Assembly (NCBI GenBank): GCA_000493945.1
Contig: AWNW01000034.1
Coordinates: 22,870 to 32,280 of the forward strand
DNA from: Candidatus Hydrogenedens terephthalaticus JGI OTU-1
GTDB taxonomy: Bacteria > Hydrogenedentota > Hydrogenedentia > Hydrogenedentales > Hydrogenedentaceae
Length of the DNA: 9,411 bases
Reading direction: 5' to 3'
The translations under genes were made by a program, and so were the position numbers. Below the pieces are notes generated by a model. The model saw only the letters and a list, made by a program, of their open reading frames with translations. It was not told the DNA's origin and did not search any database. This document shows, piece after piece, positions 1 to 5,921 of the stretch (positions within the stretch are counted from its first letter, which is position 1; each line of letters opens with the position of its first letter).

Positions 1-608
1 ATTTCATATAGTTGATTTATGGCTTCTGGCAAATTTTCAAGGGGAACCAGTTCCTTTTGATGATAGGATTCCGCAAAAGAAAATCCGTGCCAAATAAGCG
101 GAAAATTTTTGAAATATTCATAAGTTTCAATGGAATGGGTAAAATTACTTTTTTGAATAACCGTATTTATGGCAACCTTAGCACCGTTTTCTATCAAAGA
201 TAAAAATACTTTGTTCGTTTTTTCAAAATTTCCTTCCCCTCGTATATAGTCATGAACCTCACCAATACCATCAATAGATATATTTAAAATGACATTTTGA
301 TGTTCTGCATAATAACGAATGTTGTCTTCAGAAAATCTTGTTGCATTTGTAAGAATCCAAATTTCTATGAAATTCTTGGATAGAACATCAACTAATTCTT
401 TCAGATAGGGTAGCAGGGTAGGTTCTCCACCTCCGATAACAACTCGTTTAACTTTTTTACGCAGAGCAAAGTCCGCGATATGCAATGCCTGTTTCTGTGT
501 TAGACTTTTTTTATCACGGGTAATAACAGGACACATTCGGCATTGCAAATTACAGCAAGAAGTAGCACAAATCGTAATCTGTTCCCAGTTATAAAAATTT
601 TCTGTCAT
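1..608 (-). CDS. radical SAM protein, N-terminal part (3' end beyond left edge)
   Basis: About 202 residues are visible and the frame is open to the left edge, so the C-terminal part is missing. The cysteine motif CX3CX2C that holds the 4Fe-4S cluster is at residues 19, 23 and 26 (SCCNLQCRMC), followed by the SAM-binding GGGEP at 59-63 and a SIDG...RGEGNF stretch near residues 110-125. These are the expected elements of the radical SAM TIM-barrel core. The reaction is unknown, and any SPASM or other auxiliary-cluster domain would lie outside the window. The start at 606-608 has no clear Shine-Dalgarno. An in-frame ATG at 663-665 would add 19 residues (beginning MVYFNILSPQ), also without a clear Shine-Dalgarno, so the start is undecided. 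The gene is divergent from another radical SAM gene with a similar SIDG/RGEG.F region, which suggests related enzymes working on the same pathway. Confidence 0.88.
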   Translation of the reverse strand, partial: MTENFYNWEQITICATSCCNLQCRMCPVITRDKKSLTQKQALHIADFALRKKVKRVVIGGGEPTLLPYLKELVDVLSKNFIEIWILTNATRFSEDNIRYYAEHQNVILNISIDGIGEVHDYIRGEGNFEKTNKVFLSLIENGAKVAINTVIQKSNFTHSIETYEYFKNFPLIWHGFSFAESYHQKELVPLENLPEAINQLYE

Positions 609-694
609 GGTTATTATATTATTCAATTCTGCAAATTGTGGTGATAATATATTAAAGTATACCATTGAATAATAGTGTAATATAAATTGAAGGA

Positions 695-710
695 CTTTAT
701 TCGAATAAAG
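695..710. promoter_or_regulatory. perfect 16-base palindrome, candidate operator or 5'UTR hairpin
   Basis: CTTTATTC followed by GAATAAAG is an exact inverted repeat with no spacer. It ends one base before the AAGGGA ribosome binding site of the radical SAM gene at 721. As DNA it could be a site for a dimeric repressor. As RNA it could form a 6-bp stem with a TCGA loop next to the ribosome binding site. Function is inferred from symmetry and position only. In such AT-rich DNA a chance 8+8 palindrome is uncommon but not impossible. Confidence 0.4.
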
Positions 711-716
711 AAGGGA
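711..716 (+). promoter_or_regulatory. ribosome binding site for radical SAM/SPASM gene
   Basis: AAGGGA lies 4 bases before the ATG at 721. It is the only purine-rich Shine-Dalgarno-like run near this start, and it supports the chosen start codon. Confidence 0.6.
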
Positions 717-720
717 AAAT

Positions 721-1935
721 ATGGCATACGAAAAAGAATGTTCCAATTTATTACGATATTGTGTTGAAGGACAATCTCCATTGTATGAAATTGTTTTTTT
801 TCTTACGAATCGGTGTAATCAACGATGTTTGACATGCTGGCAATGGGAAGAAGATTTTAAAACGATTGAAAAAGAACTATCCGATGAAATGTGGATAAAA
901 CTATTGCAAGAATCTATTGCCATGGAAGCCAGACATTTGTATATTGTTGGTGGTGGAGAACCTATGGTTCGAGGAAATCTCGTAATGAGATTAGCGGAAT
1001 TAGCCAAGCAGAATGGGATGTTTTGTGTCCTGCATACCAATGGAACTTTATTTAAAAAAGAACAAATGGATAAATTAATTTCTTTAAAATGGGACCAAAT
1101 AATTTTTAGTATAGATGGTCCTAATCCAAAAATTAATGATTCTATTCGCGGTGAAGGGACTTTTGGAAAAGCATTTCAAAATTTAATGTATATATGCCAA
1201 AACAGGAATTATTTAATTCCAGATTTAGGAATCAATGTTACAATAACGAATAAAAACTACCTGTATTTGAAAGAAATGGTTGATTTGGCAGTAAAAACAG
1301 GTTGTGGGGGTGTTCACGCTACATTAGTTCAACCTTTTAATAAACAAGCAGAACAGTTTGTATTAGGGAAAGAAGAAATAGAGAAATGTAAAGAAATACT
1401 GGTATCTGCAAAAGCAAAGGCTGAAAATGCAGGACTTTATCATACATTCGATTCTGTCCTTGAAAGTTTTGAACAAATGAATAATAGTCAGAATAAAGGT
1501 GGAGATAAAAATCATTTGGATAATGATGAATCTAATGATATCCGTTTTGTAGAAACTTATTGCTTTGAACCTATGCTCTCCATGACTATTTCAGCGGATG
1601 GGAAAGTCAGTCCTTGTTGCATGTTCTGGAATAATGACAATCCCTCAGTTCACGATTATTCTTTATCAGAAATCTGGAAGGGACCTTTTTTTAATACAAT
1701 CAGGGAACAATTACAAAAAAAAGATACTATTCCCAACATTTGTATTAATTGCCCCTCTCAACTTCGTCAACGAAGCGAAAATATTAGAAAAGAATTAAAA
1801 ACGATGGGAGAGAAGACTACAAGGAATCCAATTCTATTAATAGTTCGTTTTTTAAACCGAATTAAAAAAGAAGGGTTCTCTTCCGCTTTGAAACGAGTAA
1901 AAGAGTGGTTGTATATCCGTGCTGGGAAGGTTTGA
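721..1935 (+). CDS. radical SAM protein with SPASM-like C-terminal cysteines
   Basis: A complete 404-residue protein. The radical SAM cluster motif CX3CX2C is at Cys32, Cys36 and Cys39 (NRCNQRCLTC), the SAM-contacting GGGEP at 77-81, and an SIDG...RGEGTF segment follows near 130-150. A second cysteine set, Cys281, Cys299/Cys300, Cys341 and Cys344 (CINC), resembles a SPASM or twitch region that binds one auxiliary Fe-S cluster. Such enzymes modify peptides, proteins or sugars by radical chemistry; the substrate here cannot be read from the sequence. About 60 residues after the last cysteines are basic and probably helical, possibly a membrane- or partner-contacting tail. No small precursor-peptide ORF is visible next to it, which argues weakly against a classical RiPP role. 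The neighbouring glycan genes make sugar or glycoconjugate modification plausible. The start is supported by AAGGGA upstream. It converges with the glycosyltransferase gene with 11 bases between stops. Confidence 0.92.
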   Translation: MAYEKECSNLLRYCVEGQSPLYEIVFFLTNRCNQRCLTCWQWEEDFKTIEKELSDEMWIKLLQESIAMEARHLYIVGGGEPMVRGNLVMRLAELAKQNGMFCVLHTNGTLFKKEQMDKLISLKWDQIIFSIDGPNPKINDSIRGEGTFGKAFQNLMYICQNRNYLIPDLGINVTITNKNYLYLKEMVDLAVKTGCGGVHATLVQPFNKQAEQFVLGKEEIEKCKEILVSAKAKAENAGLYHTFDSVLESFEQMNNSQNKGGDKNHLDNDESNDIRFVETYCFEPMLSMTISADGKVSPCCMFWNNDNPSVHDYSLSEIWKGPFFNTIREQLQKKDTIPNICINCPSQLRQRSENIRKELKTMGEKTTRNPILLIVRFLNRIKKEGFSSALKRVKEWLYIRAGKV

Positions 1936-1946
1936 TTATTTTAACA

Positions 1947-2909
1947 TCAGGACGGATTGTCTTTTTGAGTTTGTTTCTTTCCTTCTTTCCAGCCGGAGAG
2001 ATGAGATAGCCTCTGAAAAAGGGTGAGTAGAAGAATTTCGAAGGTATTTTTATAGGATAATTTTTCTTGCCTGCATTTGTTCCATTGGTATTTCATGTCA
2101 CGAATGCCACTACGGATACCTGTCATAGGTGGGAGCATAAGATAACCAGGCCAGTAGTTTTCGTAATCCGGCATTTGTTCTGGGTTAGGATAGATTTCAT
2201 CTAAATTCAAGCAACGATGAATTACTATACTACAACCAAAGCCATAGTTATACCATGTTTTAATAAAAGCACGGAGATTGGTGTCAAAATCATGATATAC
2301 AATCGCGTCTTCTTGATAAGCGAAACGCCATCCTTTTTTCCATAGATGGATACTCGCAGAAATATCCTCACCGCCAGGATTGCGTATGTCTCCTGCAAAA
2401 CCGCCAACTTCAAGCAAAGGTGCTTTTAAGAAAGCACAATTGCAGGTAACAAGATAATGAAGTCTTTGCGGTGGTTCTAAAACACGATGGAATAGAAAAT
2501 GCCTGGCAAACATAGATTTTTCGGATACGGCTTTTACTCTACCTCCCACCCCGACAATTTTTTTTTCTATATTAATTGCGGAGGTAATTTTGCTTAACCA
2601 GTGAGGATGAACTCTACAATCGGAATCTGTGAAAGCGACAATATCTCCACGAGCCATTTCTAATCCTGTGTTCCGAGCGATACCAGGACCGCTGTTTTTA
2701 GGTAAACGAAAATACCTGAACTCATACGGATGCCACTGTTTAGCCCAATTTTGGCATGTTTCTGGTGTCTCATCTGGAGAAGCATCATCAATGACAATAA
2801 CTTCATACGGTTTTTCGTATTCTAAAGAATCAAATGAATGAAGGAGATGTGTTAATCTTTCATGGTCATTATAAGCAGGAACAATTACTGAGGTTTTAAT
2901 TTCATTCAT
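1947..2909 (-). CDS. family 2 glycosyltransferase (GT-A fold)
   Basis: A complete 320-residue protein that transfers a sugar from a nucleotide-sugar donor to a growing glycan, presumably in the cytoplasm. The N-terminus SVIVPAYND (7-15) opens the GT-A fold, DDAS (41-44) is a nucleotide-contacting acidic pair, NSGPGIARNTG (72-82) is the conserved GT2 loop, and TDSDC (94-98) carries the metal-binding DXD-type motif. GGED (179-182) fits the acceptor/catalytic-base motif. After about residue 210 comes an aromatic-rich region with no clear multi-pass membrane domain, so it is probably soluble or peripheral. The donor and linkage cannot be predicted. It is the last gene of the operon: its ATG abuts the TAA of the ATPase gene, with AGGA inside the upstream gene as a likely ribosome binding site. 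Coupling to the exporter points to a role in making the exported polysaccharide. Confidence 0.93.
   Translation of the reverse strand: MNEIKTSVIVPAYNDHERLTHLLHSFDSLEYEKPYEVIVIDDASPDETPETCQNWAKQWHPYEFRYFRLPKNSGPGIARNTGLEMARGDIVAFTDSDCRVHPHWLSKITSAINIEKKIVGVGGRVKAVSEKSMFARHFLFHRVLEPPQRLHYLVTCNCAFLKAPLLEVGGFAGDIRNPGGEDISASIHLWKKGWRFAYQEDAIVYHDFDTNLRAFIKTWYNYGFGCSIVIHRCLNLDEIYPNPEQMPDYENYWPGYLMLPPMTGIRSGIRDMKYQWNKCRQEKLSYKNTFEILLLTLFQRLSHLSGWKEGKKQTQKDNPS
1949..1966 (+). terminator. weak hairpin plus T-run after the radical SAM gene
   Basis: AGGAC and GTCTT can pair (five base pairs, one of them G-T) around a five-base loop, followed by a short T-run. The position, 14 bases after the plus-strand stop codon and inside the end of the opposing glycosyltransferase gene, suits a terminator for the plus-strand gene. 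The stem is short and weak, so this is only a candidate. Confidence 0.2.
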
Positions 2910-5030
2910 TTATCTAATATCCTGATTCGTATTTTCTGTCGTTTGAAATCGAATACCGCCATCAAACAAGATATGGGTACCTGTTTTTAAGTGAAATACA
3001 GATTTTTGTTCCGGAGTTGCAATAGCCTGGATTATTCTGGCACCCAAAGAATATTCGGGATTAATAGGACTCATTCGAAACGCATTCTCTTGATTGGTGA
3101 AAAGACAAATTAATGGTAGTTTTTCTCCCTGTGCTTTTATATACAGAGATGGACTGTAATTTTTATTCAGATGACGGTATTCGGTTTGTTGCGGTAAAAT
3201 TTCAGGGAAAAAACCTTTTTCAAAACTTGTTTCCCATTGACTATATGCGTAAACTAAACCTATTGAAATATTGTATTCTTCTAAATCAATTTCTTCCATA
3301 GTTTCACACCATATTTTTGTATTAATGCAATCGGTTTCACTATCAGGGGTTAGTTCCCATTTTAACTTTATGGGGAATCGTTGAGACTCCCCTTCCATTA
3401 TCCATGAATTGCCTTCTTTATAAGGTGTTTTCCAGAGAAATGTCTGGCTAAGGAACCACATCCCCTGAAGACGGAATTGGGTGTGGAAATGTACCGCCTG
3501 TGTAATATGTTTCATCGTATTTTTATCTATAAATTCAATATAACCTTCGCCTAATTGGGCTTCGATATGTCTTAAATGTATTGTCCTTTGTTGTAGCCAT
3601 AAAGATTTCCATGCTTCATATTGTTCTTTTGTTGCGGTGGAAATTTTAAGATTACCAATAGAGTGAGTCCCTAACTTTTGAAGCTTGCTTGTCTCTGGAA
3701 TCTGGAGATGGCAATTAACAAATCGCGAGCGTCCTATATAGTCTGTATTGCCTATCGTAATGGATGTTCCAGGTTCACAGGATTCAAACTCGATCTTCAG
3801 AAGAGGATATTCCTCATGACTACTTAGTAAAAAGGCAGAGTTTTCGCCTATTTTTGGTGGAACCATAGGAACCCAACCTAAATTTCCAGGTTGAATGGGA
3901 GCAAATTTTCCTTCATTCCCCGCATAAAAGAAACGGTCATATACTTCGGGTAGAAAAATGCGGAACTCTAATGCCTGTAATGGGATTTCTTTTAATAACT
4001 TATAAGAAGGCGATAAAATGAGCGAGTTATTCTCTATAGATGCTTTCCATTCCCATTGTAGTGGCAAACGATATAAAGTGCCACTACTAACGGATGCTTG
4101 TTTTCCTCTTTCCAGAACAGACCAGTCACCCATAGATGAAGTATGAACCTGTTGAAGATGAACAACGATTCCCTCGATACCTAATGGAGATGTAATTTCC
4201 TTTTGGAAGTGAAATAAAGATATTTTTCCATGGCTGAATATGGCTTCGAGATTTCCTGTTTCATCTGAAATGGTGTGTATTCCTTCTGCTCTACCAATCT
4301 GTCTTAAATAAAAATCAATAGTAGCAGAAACAGAACCACGATCTATCAGTTTCCCATGGTCGAGTAAGAAAACACGGTTGCATAAAGCATTGACAGTGCC
4401 AAGGTCATGGGATACAAAAACGATAGTTTTTCCCTGTTCCCGAAGTTCCCCTATCCGATAACGACATTTGCGTTGAAATTCCTCATCCCCAACGGACAAT
4501 ACTTCATCTACAAGGAATATATCCGGATTTACAAAGGAGGCTACTGCAAAACCGATACGAACATACATACCACTACTATAAGTATCAACAGGTTGGTCTA
4601 TAAATTCACGGATACCCGAAAACTCTATAATTTGGTCAATAACTTCGTTAACCTGTGCTTTTCGCATGCCTAACAAGCCCGCGTTGAGATAAATATTTTC
4701 TCTACCTGTAAGTAATGGATGAAATCCGGCTCCTAATTCTAATAATGAAGCCACCCTACCATAAACCCGAACACTTCCTTCTGTGGGTATTGTAACCCCT
4801 GCAATGATTTTTAACAGGGTGCTTTTCCCGGAACCATTTTTACCTATTATTCCAACCGTTTCGCTACGATAAATATCAAAGGTTATGTTGTCGAGGGCAC
4901 GAAAGTTTTCTGTTTTTTTACCTCGAACCCAGTCAAACAATCCTCCTTGACCTCGAAGGTCGCGAAAACCCCTTCGTATAGGATATTCTTTAGTAATGTT
5001 TTTTAGTTCTATAATAGGTTCATTCGTCAT
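2910..5030 (-). CDS. wzt-like: Wzt-like polysaccharide ABC exporter ATPase with duplicated C-terminal domain
   Basis: A 706-residue ATPase that would power glycan export by the permease encoded just upstream in the operon. Residues 1-250 are an ABC nucleotide-binding domain: Walker A GKNGSGKST (63-71), the LELGAGFHPLLTGREN block (97-112) typical of O-antigen/teichoic-acid exporters, the signature YSSGM (151-155), Walker B IFLVDE (171-176) and the switch histidine His208. All catalytic elements look intact. Known KpsT-type ATPases end near 220-250 residues, and Wzt proteins with a glycan-binding tail are usually around 400-470. Here about 450 extra residues follow, made of two diverged copies of one domain (about 260-466 and 488-696). 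By analogy with Wzt, where the C-terminal domain binds the exported chain and sets specificity, this region probably recognises the substrate; that is inference. The start ATG abuts the permease TAA, and the stop TAA abuts the glycosyltransferase ATG. Confidence 0.93.
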   Translation of the reverse strand: MTNEPIIELKNITKEYPIRRGFRDLRGQGGLFDWVRGKKTENFRALDNITFDIYRSETVGIIGKNGSGKSTLLKIIAGVTIPTEGSVRVYGRVASLLELGAGFHPLLTGRENIYLNAGLLGMRKAQVNEVIDQIIEFSGIREFIDQPVDTYSSGMYVRIGFAVASFVNPDIFLVDEVLSVGDEEFQRKCRYRIGELREQGKTIVFVSHDLGTVNALCNRVFLLDHGKLIDRGSVSATIDFYLRQIGRAEGIHTISDETGNLEAIFSHGKISLFHFQKEITSPLGIEGIVVHLQQVHTSSMGDWSVLERGKQASVSSGTLYRLPLQWEWKASIENNSLILSPSYKLLKEIPLQALEFRIFLPEVYDRFFYAGNEGKFAPIQPGNLGWVPMVPPKIGENSAFLLSSHEEYPLLKIEFESCEPGTSITIGNTDYIGRSRFVNCHLQIPETSKLQKLGTHSIGNLKISTATKEQYEAWKSLWLQQRTIHLRHIEAQLGEGYIEFIDKNTMKHITQAVHFHTQFRLQGMWFLSQTFLWKTPYKEGNSWIMEGESQRFPIKLKWELTPDSETDCINTKIWCETMEEIDLEEYNISIGLVYAYSQWETSFEKGFFPEILPQQTEYRHLNKNYSPSLYIKAQGEKLPLICLFTNQENAFRMSPINPEYSLGARIIQAIATPEQKSVFHLKTGTHILFDGGIRFQTTENTNQDIR
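2943..3569 (-). repeat. C-terminal domain copy B of the ATPase (residues ~488-696)
   Basis: Second copy of the duplicated domain, with IEA at 489-491, RFPI at 551-554, EIDL at 580-583, EKGF at 604-607, LPL at 638-640, EY at 659-660 and GTH at 684-686. Its opening (EGYIEFIDKNT) and its aromatic- and tryptophan-rich strands recall carbohydrate-active beta-sandwich domains of the galactose-mutarotase-like type. That resemblance is an impression, not a demonstrated homology. Confidence 0.7.
3633..4253 (-). repeat. C-terminal domain copy A of the ATPase (residues ~260-466)
   Basis: First copy of a duplicated, probably all-beta domain. Marker positions are LEA at 261-263, RLPL at 321-324, EIPL at 348-351, EGKF at 373-376, YPL at 408-410, DY at 430-431 and GTH at 454-456. 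Each has a counterpart 228-232 residues later in copy B. The duplication is visible only at protein level; the nucleotide sequences have diverged. Confidence 0.7.
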
Positions 5031-5912
5031 TTACAAATAATCCGAAAAGGTTGCAGATTGTTTTCTAAAAATATACATCCCGATGGAAAAACAAATTAGG
5101 CTAATTATTGCGGAGTATATCAAAAAAGAGAACTGAGGTGTTTGTCCATAAAGTATACTTTCTCGAAGGTTCGTCAATATCCCTGCCATGGGATTTAATA
5201 TATACAGATAATAAAACCATTGAGGAAGGGATTGATTCTCATACGCATGACGAACCCATTCCAACGGGTAGAAAACAGGAGATGCATAAAATCCGAATGT
5301 TAAACCTACATTTACCATGTTTCCTATATCTCTGAAATGTATGTGTCCTGCAGAAAGGATAAGCCCCAACCCTGCAGAAAACATGAATAATATAGGGAAG
5401 ATAATAACTAACCAAAAAATTTGTAAAGATATACTTTTTTGCAATAGGAAATGGATTAGTATTAATGTGAGAAAACCAATAGATAAATTTACAATAGGGT
5501 AAATAACAGACGAGAGAGGGACTACTTCGCGTGGGAAAAAAACTTTTTTGACCAGATTTTGGTGATTAATTAGAGACAAAGTAGCACCTGAAACGGAAGA
5601 GGAAAAATATTGCCAGAAAATTAATCCGCACAAAATTTGCGTTGCCATTGGGACTTCAGAATTGGTTGAAGAAGGAATGCGTTGCTTAAAAACAAAAGAA
5701 AATACGAAAAGAAGTAATAACATTAAGGTAACAGGCTCAATAATAGCCCATAAAAAACCTAATACCGCATAACGATAGCGGGCTTTTATTTCACGCCATA
5801 CAAGTCCCCAGAGTATTTCTCTGGCTCGAATTAAGTCGAAAGGGACTTGAAGGACAGATTTTTGTTTTTCACTGTCATAATACACTGTTTTTGTTAAAGG
5901 ATTTGTTGCCAT
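5031..5912 (-). CDS. wzm-like: Wzm-like polysaccharide ABC exporter permease
   Basis: A 293-residue inner-membrane protein of the ABC-2 type that forms the channel for lipid-linked polysaccharide. About six hydrophobic segments can be seen, near residues 52-75, 92-112, 137-157, 166-188, 200-216 and 264-283. Family landmarks include the cytoplasmic REIKARYRYAVLGFLW block (40-55) before the first membrane span, FFPREVVPL (125-133), the FRDIGN loop (193-198), YASPVFYP (209-216) and LNPM (239-242). The C-terminus (FRKQSATFSDYL) also follows the family pattern. The length is close to the usual 260-290. Nine bases separate it from the beta-helix gene upstream, and TAGGTTGG overlapping that stop codon is the likely ribosome binding site. 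Its own TAA abuts the ATG of the ATPase, as expected for an obligate permease-ATPase pair. Confidence 0.95.
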   Translation of the reverse strand: MATNPLTKTVYYDSEKQKSVLQVPFDLIRAREILWGLVWREIKARYRYAVLGFLWAIIEPVTLMLLLLFVFSFVFKQRIPSSTNSEVPMATQILCGLIFWQYFSSSVSGATLSLINHQNLVKKVFFPREVVPLSSVIYPIVNLSIGFLTLILIHFLLQKSISLQIFWLVIIFPILFMFSAGLGLILSAGHIHFRDIGNMVNVGLTFGFYASPVFYPLEWVRHAYENQSLPQWFYYLYILNPMAGILTNLRESILYGQTPQFSFLIYSAIISLICFSIGMYIFRKQSATFSDYL

Positions 5913-5921
5913 ATTGCCAAC

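Larger units (their letters stand above)
609..720. promoter_or_regulatory. divergent AT-rich intergenic region
   Basis: This 112-base spacer separates two divergent radical SAM genes and should hold promoters for both directions. It is very AT-rich, and several TATA-like hexamers can be picked (for example TATACC at 658-663 and TATAAA at 681-686). None is paired with a good -35 box at normal spacing, so no specific promoter is assigned. If the leftward gene actually starts at 665, the spacer shrinks to 55 bases. It contains the 16-base palindrome listed separately. Confidence 0.4.

Noticed and set aside
12..203. Plus-strand 63-codon open frame at the left edge
   Set aside because: It lies antisense inside the left radical SAM gene, whose minus-strand reading has the CX3CX2C and GGGEP motifs and continues across this stretch.
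609..720. RiPP precursor peptide or small RNA between the two radical SAM genes
   Set aside because: No small ORF with a ribosome binding site and leader/core character is seen, and apart from the 16-base palindrome no stable RNA fold is apparent.
4407..4673. Plus-strand 88-codon open frame
   Set aside because: It is antisense to the catalytic core of the ATPase (signature, Walker B and switch histidine region), which is clearly the coding strand.
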